Shown here in pieces: positions 18,311-26,118 of a stretch of DNA of 64,000 nt. How positions within the stretch are numbered: position 1 is the stretch's first letter; the number at the start of each line of letters is the position of its first letter. Source of the stretch: Pseudomonas cichorii (lineage in GTDB: Bacteria; Pseudomonadota; Gammaproteobacteria; Pseudomonadales; Pseudomonadaceae). The notes beneath the pieces are model-generated. The model did no database searches. It was not told where the DNA came from and worked only from the letters and a program-made list of their open reading frames with translations. A program made the position numbers and the translations under genes. The stretch covers positions 1 to 64,000 of the forward strand of contig NZ_BLVZ01000017.1 of the NCBI RefSeq assembly GCF_015471405.1, in the 5' to 3' direction.

Positions 18311-19667
18311 CAGAGGGCAACCTTACAACCGCACACAACCCCGCAGGCGGGCGGTTTTCCAGGGTGAGTTCGCCGCCATGGGCCTGGATGCAGGAGCGTG
18401 CGATGGCCAGGCCAAGGCCCAGCCCGCCCTGGGTGTTATCCGCGCCGCTCTGGCTCAATTGCACGAAGGGCTCGAACACCTGGGTCAGCCAGTCCTGTTC
18501 GATCCCCGGCCCGTGGTCGAGGATTTCCAGGCGGATTTCCGACTCGTCGACAGCAAGGCTCACAGTGGCATCCCCCGCATGGCGCAAGGCATTGTCGATC
18601 AGGTTGGTCAGTGCTCGTTTGAGCGCCAGTGGACGACAGTGGCAATAAACCTCTTGCCCGCGCTCCCAGCCTATCGGCTGTCCCATGCTCTGATAACGGC
18701 GGGTGAGGTCGTCGAGCAGGGCGGTCAGCGATATTCTGACCGTCGCTTCCTGCACCGCATCACCGCGTACGAAGTTCAACGTTTCGCGCACCATGGCGCG
18801 TAGTTCATCGAGGCTTTCGAGCATGTCGTCGCGCTCGGGGCTGTCTTCCATCAACTCCATTTGCAGGCGCAGTTCGGTGATGGGTGTATTGAGGTCATGA
18901 CTGATGGCGGCCAGCATTCGCGTCCTGCCTTCGACATGCCGGGCGATGCGTTCCTGCATCACATTGAAAGCTCTTGTCAGGTCGCGAGCCTCTTGCGGGC
19001 CTGAAAGCGGCAAGGGTGATATCCATTCTCCGCGACTGACCCGCTCGGTCGCCTGCGCCAGTGTCTTGACCGGCTGCACCACGCGCCGCATGAAAAAGAT
19101 CACGATCAACAACACTGGAATGGTGGTGACCGGCAAGGTATAGGCCAGCATGCGGCCCCATTCGTAACCCCCTGCCGGATGCTGGATGGCGTTCAACTGC
19201 TTGCCTTCAGGCAGCCCGATGCTGGTACGCAACCTCAGCGGTGCCCAACCGGCCGCCACGAAAACATGCTCGCGTGCCGGGCCTCCGCTGATGCGCTCCA
19301 GTTGCATGCCGATGAGAGCATCGGCGGGCAGGGTCAGGCGTTTCTTCAGGTCGCTGACCATGCGATGTTCTTCCGGGCGCATATCACTGGCATCGGCGAT
19401 GGCGCTGCTGGCGACCCAGAAGTGCGAGTCAGGTGTCTGCATTGAAGCCAGCAGATGTGATGCATCTTCGGCGGATAAACCCTGTGCCGCATGATAGGCG
19501 GTGATCAGCCGTTCAATGGCCAGTGTGCGTGACAACGGGTGAATCAGGGCGCCGGTGCGTTGCAGATAAAGCATGGCGATGGCATTGGAAGCCAGCAGTG
19601 CGAGCAGCAGCAAGACGCCCAGTTGATGGGCCATGCGCCTGGGCCATAACCGTCGCAGCAGCTTCAT
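18300..19667 (-). CDS. Sensor histidine kinase, EnvZ/PfeS-like
   Basis: A 455-residue inner-membrane kinase: transmembrane segments at about residues 16-35 and 175-194, a periplasmic sensor loop of about 140 residues between them, a HAMP linker (VVQPVKTLAQATERVSRGEW), a dimerisation/phosphoacceptor helix with His257 in AAISHDLNTPITEL, and an ATPase domain with N-box NLIDNALRHAGD, G1 DHGPGI and G2 GGLGLGLAIA. The usual SHDLRTP has Asn for Arg at residue 260. Start codon overlaps the response regulator stop (ATGA). The final codons and the stop lie in a REP arm. Near a CirA-like receptor, it may sense an iron chelate, as PfeS does; this is inference. Confidence 0.88.
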   Translation of the reverse strand: MKLLRRLWPRRMAHQLGVLLLLALLASNAIAMLYLQRTGALIHPLSRTLAIERLITAYHAAQGLSAEDASHLLASMQTPDSHFWVASSAIADASDMRPEEHRMVSDLKKRLTLPADALIGMQLERISGGPAREHVFVAAGWAPLRLRTSIGLPEGKQLNAIQHPAGGYEWGRMLAYTLPVTTIPVLLIVIFFMRRVVQPVKTLAQATERVSRGEWISPLPLSGPQEARDLTRAFNVMQERIARHVEGRTRMLAAISHDLNTPITELRLQMELMEDSPERDDMLESLDELRAMVRETLNFVRGDAVQEATVRISLTALLDDLTRRYQSMGQPIGWERGQEVYCHCRPLALKRALTNLIDNALRHAGDATVSLAVDESEIRLEILDHGPGIEQDWLTQVFEPFVQLSQSGADNTQGGLGLGLAIARSCIQAHGGELTLENRPPAGLCAVVRLPSVRE

Positions 19668-20422
19668 GCGTCGGGCAAGGTGACAGTGGCGACCAGCATG
19701 TAGCCGTCGCCCCAGATGGTGCGTAGCAAGTCCGGTTCCAGCGGGTTGTCATCGAGTTTGCGGCGCAGGCGGCTGATCTGTCGGTCGATGGCGCGGTCGA
19801 ACACTTCAGTGCCGGGGCGTGCTGTCAGATCGATCAGGCGCTGGCGGCTCAGAATGGTATTGGGGTTGGCGAGCAGTACCTGCAGCAGCCGGCTTTCTAC
19901 CGTGCTGAGCCTGACAGCCGAGCCATCGAGACGTATCAGCGTGCTGTTGCTGGCGGTGAAACTCAGGCCGGCGAACTCATAACGTTGCTTCAGATCCGAT
20001 GTGTCGGCGGGTGGCAGCGCGCTGCTCGCTCTGCTCTGGCCTGTGCCGCGCCGACGTAACAGGCTGTTGATCCGCGCGACGAGTTCGCGAGGCTCGAACG
20101 GTTTGGTCACGTAATCGTCAGCACCGATATCCAGGCCGTGAACCCGGTCGGCGGAGGTGTCGCGAGCGGTCAGCAGAATCACCGGAATGTTCTCGCGTCG
20201 ATGCAGTTTGCTGCACAGCTCGAAGCCATCGCCATCGGGCAGCATGACATCCAGCACGATGACATCGAATGCCTGATGCTTGAGCAACTGCCACATGCCA
20301 GCGGCATCTTCTGCCGTACGCACCTCGAACTGATGGCGGCGCAAATAGACGGCCAGCGGGTCGCGGATCTTGCGATGGTCGTCGACGACCAGAATGCGCG
20401 GGGCTGCGACAGTGGACGTCAT
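19664..20422 (-). CDS. OmpR-family response regulator
   Basis: A 252-residue DNA-binding response regulator. The receiver domain has the acidic pair VVDDH (residues 12-16), phosphoacceptor Asp58 in VIVLDVMLPDGDGF, and conserved Lys in YVTKPFEPREL. The C-terminal winged helix is OmpR/PhoB type (LSTVESRLLQVLLANPN, then IDRQISRLRRKLDDNP). A linker rich in Gly, Arg and Ser joins them. It is the first gene of the pair and overlaps the kinase by 4 bp. A good Fur-box-like site lies 33 bp upstream, so the system itself is probably made under iron limitation, supporting a role with the nearby TonB-dependent receptor. Confidence 0.9.
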   Translation of the reverse strand: MTSTVAAPRILVVDDHRKIRDPLAVYLRRHQFEVRTAEDAAGMWQLLKHQAFDVIVLDVMLPDGDGFELCSKLHRRENIPVILLTARDTSADRVHGLDIGADDYVTKPFEPRELVARINSLLRRRGTGQSRASSALPPADTSDLKQRYEFAGLSFTASNSTLIRLDGSAVRLSTVESRLLQVLLANPNTILSRQRLIDLTARPGTEVFDRAIDRQISRLRRKLDDNPLEPDLLRTIWGDGYMLVATVTLPDA

Positions 20423-20454
20423 CGTATTTCCCGGGAAGAAAACTGGCGCATGAA

Positions 20455-20473
20455 GATATGGATGATTCTCATT
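20455..20473 (-). promoter_or_regulatory. Fur-box-like site upstream of the two-component operon
   Basis: Read on the minus strand: AATGAGAATCATCCATATC. The first 13 bases match a classical Fur half (AATGAtAATCATt) closely. It is 33 bp from the response regulator start. Confidence 0.6.
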
Positions 20474-20661
20474 TTAAAACGCGATCTTATCCCATAAACG
20501 CAGTGATCGCTGATTCGCACGTTGGACCGGTTGTTGGCAGGGGCGGCAGGAACCGCTACTTTGGACGGCGTTTGGCCCGCGCAAGAGTGCCGGGTACGGC
20601 CTTGAGGCGTTTTGCATGACGCTTGCCAAACGTCCCCCGACTCAGAAAAAGAAGGAACGAC

Positions 20662-22389
20662 ATGAAGTTTGAACCCCTCTCCAGGTCGCTGATCGCGACA
20701 GCACTCATTCTGGCTTACGCCCCTGTTCACGCCGCCTCTCAGGCACCGGTCGCCGCCGAAAACGGCATGGTGGTCAGCGCCCAGCATCTGGCGACCCACG
20801 TGGGTGTCGATGTTCTCAAGGACGGGGGAAATGCGATCGATGCCGCCGTGGCGGTCGGTTATGCACTGGCAGTGGTTTACCCCGCAGCAGGCAACCTGGG
20901 CGGCGGTGGTTTCATGACGATTCAACTGGCCGACGGGCGCAAGACGTTCCTGGATTTCCGCGAAAAGGCTCCGCTGGCGGCCACTGCCGACATGTATCTG
21001 GACAAGCAGGGCAATGTCATTCCTGATCTCAGCTCCAAAGGTCACTTGTCTGTGGCCGTGCCGGGAACAGTCGCGGGCATGGAGCTGGCGTTGAGCAAAT
21101 ACGGGACCCGCAAGCGTGAGGACGTGATTGCTCCGGCCATCAAGCTCGCCGAGGACGGCTTTGTCCTGAAGCAGGGCGATGTCGATCTGCTGTCGACGGC
21201 CACTGATGTGTTCAGGGCGGATATGGCCGACTCGGGGTCGATCTTCCTGGACAAGGGCGAGCCGCTGAAAGTCGGTCAGAAACTGGTGCAGAAGGATCTG
21301 GCCAAGACCCTGCAGGAAATCTCCAACAAGGGTAACGACGGATTCTACAAAGGTCGGGTCGCCAAGGCGTTGGTGGATTCCAGCCAGGCCGGCAAGGGCA
21401 TCATTACCCAGGCTGACCTCGATCACTACAAGCCCCGCGAGCTTGCGCCCATCGAGTGTGACTACCGTGGCTATCACGTGGTTTCGGCACCACCACCCAG
21501 CTCGGGCGGCGTGGTCATCTGCCAGATGCTGAATATCCTTGAAGGCTACCCGATGAAAGAGCTGGGCTATCGCTCGGCCCAGGGCACGCACTATCAGATA
21601 GAAGCCATGCGTCATGCCTATGTCGACCGCAACAGCTATCTGGGCGACCCGGATTTCGTCAAGAATCCCATCGAGCACCTGCTGGACAAGAACTACGCGA
21701 CCAAACTGCGTGAGGCCATCGATCCGCAAAAGGCCGGTGACTCCAACAAGATCAAACCGGGTGTCGCGCCCCATGAAGGCAATAACACCACTCATTACTC
21801 CATCATCGATAAATGGGGCAATGCGGTTTCGGTGACCTACACCCTCAACAACTGGTTCGGTGCCGGGGTCATGGCCAGCAAGACCGGCGTCATTCTCAAT
21901 GACGAGATGGACGACTTCACCACCAAGGTGGGCGTGCCCAACATGTTCGGTCTGGTGCAGGGCGAAGCCAACGCCATCGCACCGGGCAAGACGCCGCTTT
22001 CATCCATGAGCCCGACCATCGTCACCAAGGATGGCAAGGTTGTCATGGTGGTCGGCACGCCGGGCGGCAGCCGGATCATTACCGCAACCTGGCTGACCAT
22101 GCTCAACGTGATCGACTACGGCATGAACATTCAGGAAGCCGTCGATGCACCACGCTTCCATCAGCAATGGCAGCCGGAAACCACCAACCTTGAGGCGTTC
22201 GCCGTCAGCCCGGATACGCTCAAGATCCTCGAAAGCTGGGGGCACAAGTTTGCAGGGCCTCAGCCGCTCAACCACGTTGCTGCAATCCTGGTCGGCGCAC
22301 CTTCGCTGGAAGGCAAACCGGTGGGCAATAACCGTTTCTACGGGGCCAACGACCCTCGCCGCAACACCGGGTTATCGTTGGGGTACTGA
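20662..22389 (+). CDS. ggt: Gamma-glutamyltransferase
   Basis: Periplasmic gamma-glutamyltranspeptidase of 575 residues that cleaves glutathione and other gamma-glutamyl amides. The signal peptide is MKFEPLSRSLIATALILAYAPVHA. The self-cleavage site lies in NNTTHYSIIDKWGNAV, with Thr376 the predicted new N-terminus and nucleophile of the small subunit. The oxyanion/Gly-Gly and PLSSMSPTIV motifs characteristic of the family are present. ATG 20662 has a GAAGGAAC ribosome site; an ATG 39 bases earlier would disrupt the signal peptide. The last 18 bp overlap the convergent LysR gene. It probably supplies glutamate and cysteine from glutathione. Confidence 0.94.
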   Translation: MKFEPLSRSLIATALILAYAPVHAASQAPVAAENGMVVSAQHLATHVGVDVLKDGGNAIDAAVAVGYALAVVYPAAGNLGGGGFMTIQLADGRKTFLDFREKAPLAATADMYLDKQGNVIPDLSSKGHLSVAVPGTVAGMELALSKYGTRKREDVIAPAIKLAEDGFVLKQGDVDLLSTATDVFRADMADSGSIFLDKGEPLKVGQKLVQKDLAKTLQEISNKGNDGFYKGRVAKALVDSSQAGKGIITQADLDHYKPRELAPIECDYRGYHVVSAPPPSSGGVVICQMLNILEGYPMKELGYRSAQGTHYQIEAMRHAYVDRNSYLGDPDFVKNPIEHLLDKNYATKLREAIDPQKAGDSNKIKPGVAPHEGNNTTHYSIIDKWGNAVSVTYTLNNWFGAGVMASKTGVILNDEMDDFTTKVGVPNMFGLVQGEANAIAPGKTPLSSMSPTIVTKDGKVVMVVGTPGGSRIITATWLTMLNVIDYGMNIQEAVDAPRFHQQWQPETTNLEAFAVSPDTLKILESWGHKFAGPQPLNHVAAILVGAPSLEGKPVGNNRFYGANDPRRNTGLSLGY

Positions 22390-23280
22390 GTAAAAATGCC
22401 CAGGGTCCAGAAACGTCAACAATGCCTTGGCATAGCCTGGCAGTGAGTCGAAGTCCGTTGCGCACAGCAGCAGTTTTCGATCAGCCCAGGCATCGCTCAA
22501 CGGCAACGCCTTGAATGTTTCTGGACCTTGCCAGCGATTCACGGCGGCCTGCGGCACGATCCCCAGCCCGGCGCCATGGGCGACCATGCGGATGACGCCG
22601 TCGAAGCCTTCGGCACGAACCCGGATGCGCAAGCGCTTGCCGGCGTGCAGCGCCTGTTCTTCGAGATAGATACCCAAGGCGCTGCTGGCCGACAGGGCGA
22701 CGAATTCGTTATCCAGAGTTTGTGTGAAACGCACCGTGGAGAGGGTGGCGAGTGGATGATCCACCGGCATGATGAGTGTCAGAGGATCATCGCGAAATGG
22801 TCGGGTCTGCAGGTCGCTGGCGTCCATCGCATCGGAAATGATGCCGATATCGGCCGTACCATGGCGCACGGCATGCAGGATGCGCAGGCTGGGTTGCTCC
22901 TCCAGGTCGAGATCGATATTGGGGTGAGTGACCAGGAAACTGGCCAGCAATTCCGGCAGGTGTTCGCTGAGCGTCGAGGTGTTGCACAGTAGCCGGACCT
23001 GCCCTTTGAAACCCTTGGCGTAGTCCGCCAGATCGAACTGCATGCGTTCGACCTGTTGCAGGATCAACCGCGCATGCTGCCCAAGGGCTTTGCCTGCCGG
23101 AGTCGGGGTGACACCACGTCTGCCGCGTTCGAGCAAAGGCGTATCGAGTGAAGCTTCCAGCGCCCTGATCCGCGCACTGGCCGATGCCAGTGACAAATGG
23201 CTGTGTGCCGCGCCAGCAGTGATGTTGCCGGCTTCAAGGACATTCAGGAACAGCCGCAAGTCAATGAAATCGAAGTGCAT
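22372..23280 (-). CDS. LysR-family transcriptional regulator
   Basis: A 302-residue LysR regulator: N-terminal helix-turn-helix (DLRLFLNVLEAGNITAGAA, then SLASASARIRALEASLDTPLLERGRRG) and an effector-binding domain. ATG 23280 is preferred because the homologous region begins MHFDFIDLRLF; the frame extends upstream to 23346. It is divergent from the TauE/SafE exporter gene with a 107-bp gap, so that gene is its likely target. Its 3' end overlaps ggt by 18 bp in convergent orientation. Confidence 0.9.
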   Translation of the reverse strand: MHFDFIDLRLFLNVLEAGNITAGAAHSHLSLASASARIRALEASLDTPLLERGRRGVTPTPAGKALGQHARLILQQVERMQFDLADYAKGFKGQVRLLCNTSTLSEHLPELLASFLVTHPNIDLDLEEQPSLRILHAVRHGTADIGIISDAMDASDLQTRPFRDDPLTLIMPVDHPLATLSTVRFTQTLDNEFVALSASSALGIYLEEQALHAGKRLRIRVRAEGFDGVIRMVAHGAGLGIVPQAAVNRWQGPETFKALPLSDAWADRKLLLCATDFDSLPGYAKALLTFLDPGHFYSVPQR

Positions 23281-23387
23281 GGTGAGCCTCGCGCTTGCGA
23301 TCGATAGGTTCAGCCTCTGTCTTTGCTTGAGGCAGGCTTGGTGCAAGACAGATATTCAAAACGATTCGGCTGGCTCAGGATAGGGCC

Positions 23388-24152
23388 ATGAATACATTCC
23401 TGGATTTTTATCAAACTGCCGGTTGGGGCCTTACCGCTCTGGTGATCGGTACCTTTCTCCTGGCCGGAACGGTCAAGGGTGTGATCGGGCTCGGCTTGCC
23501 GACAGTGGCCATGGGGCTTTTGGGGCTGGCTATGTTGCCGGCACAGGCTGCGGCTCTGCTGATCATTCCTTCTACCTTCACCAACATCTGGCAACTGGCG
23601 ACAGGTGGCCACTTGAAGCCGTTGCTCAGGCGCTTGTGGCCAATGCTCAGCCTGATCGTCATCGGCACATTTCTGGGTTCGTTCTGGCTGGGCATGAGCG
23701 GCGGACATTCGATGACTCGCGCACTGGGCGGGGCGTTGCTGCTCTATGCGCTGAGCGGGCTGTTTCTGCCGACGTTCAAGGTGTCAGCCAGGACCGAGCG
23801 CTGGCTTGGGCCAGTATGCGGTTTCATCACCGGGATCATCACTTCGGCCACCGGCGTGTTCGTGATTCCAGCTGTGCCTTACCTGCAAGCGTTGTCGCTG
23901 GAGCGTAATGAACTGGTGCAGGCGCTAGGGTTGTCGTTCACCGTTTCGACACTGGCGCTGGCGGCAGGCTTGCTGTGGAACGGGGCACTGGGTGGCGGTG
24001 AAATGGGGGCGTCACTGCTGGCGCTGATCCCAGCCTTGCTGGGGATGTTGTTGGGCCAATGGCTTCGCCAGCGAATCAGCGCCCTGGTTTTCAAGCGAGT
24101 GTTCTTTATCGGGATGGGAGCGCTTGGGCTGCATTTGCTGATAGCAGGCTGA
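23388..24152 (+). CDS. TSUP-family (TauE/SafE) membrane transporter
   Basis: A 254-residue inner-membrane protein with about eight hydrophobic segments. It shows the repeated TSUP signature: AGTVKGVIGLGLPTVAMGLLG in the first half and VCGFITGIITSATGVFVIP in the second, the two Gly/Pro-rich loops thought to form the transport path. TSUP members export or import sulfite, sulfoacetate, thiosulfate or other small anions. The divergent LysR neighbour suggests inducible expression. Substrate unknown. Confidence 0.85.
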   Translation: MNTFLDFYQTAGWGLTALVIGTFLLAGTVKGVIGLGLPTVAMGLLGLAMLPAQAAALLIIPSTFTNIWQLATGGHLKPLLRRLWPMLSLIVIGTFLGSFWLGMSGGHSMTRALGGALLLYALSGLFLPTFKVSARTERWLGPVCGFITGIITSATGVFVIPAVPYLQALSLERNELVQALGLSFTVSTLALAAGLLWNGALGGGEMGASLLALIPALLGMLLGQWLRQRISALVFKRVFFIGMGALGLHLLIAG

Positions 24153-24323
24153 CCCTTTTTAAATCAATAATTGATGATTGATTCGTGCCTTTCAGGCAAA
24201 AGTATTTTGCCTGACGGGTCATTACTCACTTGCACGTGTTTCTTTATCCTGCGGCCCATTGTTTTTGACTTTCAATCCGGCTTCGGCGGGTCGGGTTTTC
24301 AAGCATTTATCCATGAGGCTGAC

Positions 24324-24908
24324 ATGAAAAAGATCCTGTTCCTGAACGGCGGCAAACAATTCGCGCATTCTGAAGGCCGCTATAACGCAACCTTGCATGA
24401 AGCCGGTGTGGCTTTCATGGACCGTGCCGGTTTCGACGTGAAGGAAACCTTTATCGACGGCGGCTACGACCTGGCCGAAGAAGTGCAGAAGTTTCTCTGG
24501 GCCGACGTCGTGGTCTGGCAAATGCCTGGCTGGTGGATGGGCGCGCCATGGACTGTGAAAAAGTACATCGATGAAGTCTTCACCGAGGGGCATGGCAGCC
24601 TGTACGCCAACGACGGTCGTACCCGTTCCGACGCTTCGCAGAAATACGGCAGTGGCGGCTTGCTGCAAGGCAAGCAGTACATGATCTCCGCGACCTGGAA
24701 TGCGCCGCAGCAGGCCTTCGACGACCCGACCGATTTCTTTGAAGCCAGGGGCGTGGACGCGGTGTACTTCCCGTTTCACAAGGCCAACCAGTTTCTGGGC
24801 ATGACCGGCCTGCCGACTTTCCTGGCGGTGGATGTGATGAAGCGCCCGGATATCGACAGCGATGTGAAGCGCTATGAGGCGCATCTGGCTCAAGTGTTTG
24901 GGGTTTGA
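24324..24908 (+). CDS. mdaB: NAD(P)H:quinone oxidoreductase MdaB
   Basis: A 194-residue flavodoxin-fold FAD enzyme (modulator of drug activity B) that reduces quinones by two electrons, protecting against redox cycling. Recognised from KKILFLNGGKQFAHSEGRYN at the N-terminus, the WQMPGWWMGAPWTVKKYIDEVF core near residue 75, and the GSGGLLQGK segment near 110; length equals that of E. coli MdaB (193). An upstream in-frame extension from 24171 lacks homology, and ATG 24324 has GAGG 6 bases before it. A LysR gene follows in the same direction after a REP unit. Confidence 0.92.
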   Translation: MKKILFLNGGKQFAHSEGRYNATLHEAGVAFMDRAGFDVKETFIDGGYDLAEEVQKFLWADVVVWQMPGWWMGAPWTVKKYIDEVFTEGHGSLYANDGRTRSDASQKYGSGGLLQGKQYMISATWNAPQQAFDDPTDFFEARGVDAVYFPFHKANQFLGMTGLPTFLAVDVMKRPDIDSDVKRYEAHLAQVFGV

Positions 24909-24912
24909 TTTA

Positions 24913-24935
24913 TTTCGCGGATGAATCCGCTCCCA
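24913..24935. repeat. REP unit (single)
   Basis: TTCGCGGATGAATCCGCTCC, then CAC; a single REP arm 4 bp after the mdaB stop. It differs from the main family at symmetric positions (CGG/CCG), which preserves its internal pairing. Confidence 0.7.
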
Positions 24936-24988
24936 CGGCAGCGAACGAACGGCGCTAATATCCAGTCTGTTTTGAGCTGGAGGCAACA

Positions 24989-25888
24989 ATGAAAGCCAGG
25001 TCCGATGAATTGCAGGTCTTTGTTTCGGTGATCGAAAGCGGGTCGATTTCTGCCGCCGCCGAGCACATGGGGCAAACACCTTCCGGTGTCAGCCGGACCC
25101 TGGCGCGCCTTGAGGCCAAGCTGGAAACCACACTGATCAACCGCACCACGCGGCGCATGGATCTGACGGAGGAGGGCAAGTTCTTTCTGGCGCGAGCCCG
25201 ACAGATTCTTGAGCAGATGGAGGATCTGGAAGAGCATCTGTCCCTGTCCCGACAAAGACCGTCCGGACGTTTGCGCGTCAATGCCGCTTCGCCGTTCATG
25301 CTGCACTCGGTCGTGCCTTACGTGGCCGAGTTTCGCCAGCTGTACCCGGACATCCAGCTTGAACTCAACAGCAATGATCTGGTTATCGATCTGCTTGAGC
25401 AGAACACCGATATCGCCATCCGCATCGGGACTCTGGCCGATTCAACCCTGCATGCCCGCTCTCTGGGATGTACCCCGCTCAATATCCTGGCCAGCCCGGA
25501 TTATTTGAAGCGACATGGTGTACCGACCTCGGTCGAGGAACTGGCGAACCATACGTTGCTGGGGTTCTCCCACAGCGAAACCCTGAATAACTGGCCGCTG
25601 CGTCATGCGGGTGGAGATCGCTGGCCGATTCAGCCGGCATTGTCAGCATCCAGTGGCGACACATTGCGTCACCTTGCACTGGCGGGAGAGGGGATCGTGT
25701 GCCTGTCGCACTTCATGACCCACGAAGATATTCGTGAGGGGCGTCTTCAGGTTGTGCTGGCCGATGCCCACAGCGGGTATCGACAGCCCATCCATGCGGT
25801 GTACTACCGCAACTCGAAGCTGGCGCTGAGAATTCAGTGCTTTCTGGATTTCATGCAGGAAAAGCTGGCGCAGTATGCCTGCAAGTAA
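24989..25888 (+). CDS. LysR-family transcriptional regulator
   Basis: A 299-residue LysR regulator of the AaeR/DsdC-like 'CrgA' branch: MKARSDELQVFVSVIESGSI, SAAAEHMGQTPSGVSRTLARLE and TRRMDLTEEGKFFLARARQIL in the DNA-binding part, and an effector domain with LRVNAASPFMLHSVVPYVAEF. A GGAGG ribosome site precedes ATG 24989. Regulators of this type often sit next to quinone reductases, so mdaB is a plausible target even though the genes run in tandem rather than divergently. Confidence 0.9.
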   Translation: MKARSDELQVFVSVIESGSISAAAEHMGQTPSGVSRTLARLEAKLETTLINRTTRRMDLTEEGKFFLARARQILEQMEDLEEHLSLSRQRPSGRLRVNAASPFMLHSVVPYVAEFRQLYPDIQLELNSNDLVIDLLEQNTDIAIRIGTLADSTLHARSLGCTPLNILASPDYLKRHGVPTSVEELANHTLLGFSHSETLNNWPLRHAGGDRWPIQPALSASSGDTLRHLALAGEGIVCLSHFMTHEDIREGRLQVVLADAHSGYRQPIHAVYYRNSKLALRIQCFLDFMQEKLAQYACK

Positions 25889-25904
25889 TTTTTGGGCTCG
25901 TGCA

Positions 25905-25927
25905 TTCGCGACTGAAGTCGCTACGCA
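25905..25927. repeat. REP unit (single, variant)
   Basis: ATTCGCGACTGAAGTCGCTA followed by CGC; the ACTGAAGT core is the second REP subtype, also seen at 31538-31562. Confidence 0.6.
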
Positions 25928-25935
25928 CTAATGCC

Positions 25936-26075
25936 GATCAGTTAAGGTGCAAGCAAAACTTGTGGGAGGCAGCTTGCTGGCGAAAAGGCGTGAAAACCGG
26001 CAGATATTCTGCGTCTGTACGCTGAAGTCGCCAGCAAGCTGCCTCCCACAAAGTGATTTATGGCCTTAACTGATC
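25936..26075. repeat. 140-bp palindromic element (MITE/BIME-like)
   Basis: Nested inverted repeats: outer arms GATCAGTTAAGG (25936-25947) and CCTTAACTGATC (26064-26075), inner 24-bp arms beginning TTGTGGGAGGCAGCTTGCTG (25960-25983) and its exact complement at 26028-26051. About 44 bp separate the inner arms. A diverged half copy of the right side is at 63459-63497. It lies between a LysR gene and prfC and encodes nothing. Confidence 0.75.
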
Positions 26076-26118
26076 TGCATTACTCCTACGCACTGTGACT
26101 GAGGCAGGCGAATTCAGA

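Noticed and set aside
25837..26025. 62-codon frame across the end of LysR and the palindromic element
   Set aside because: Most of it is repeat DNA; no ribosome site.
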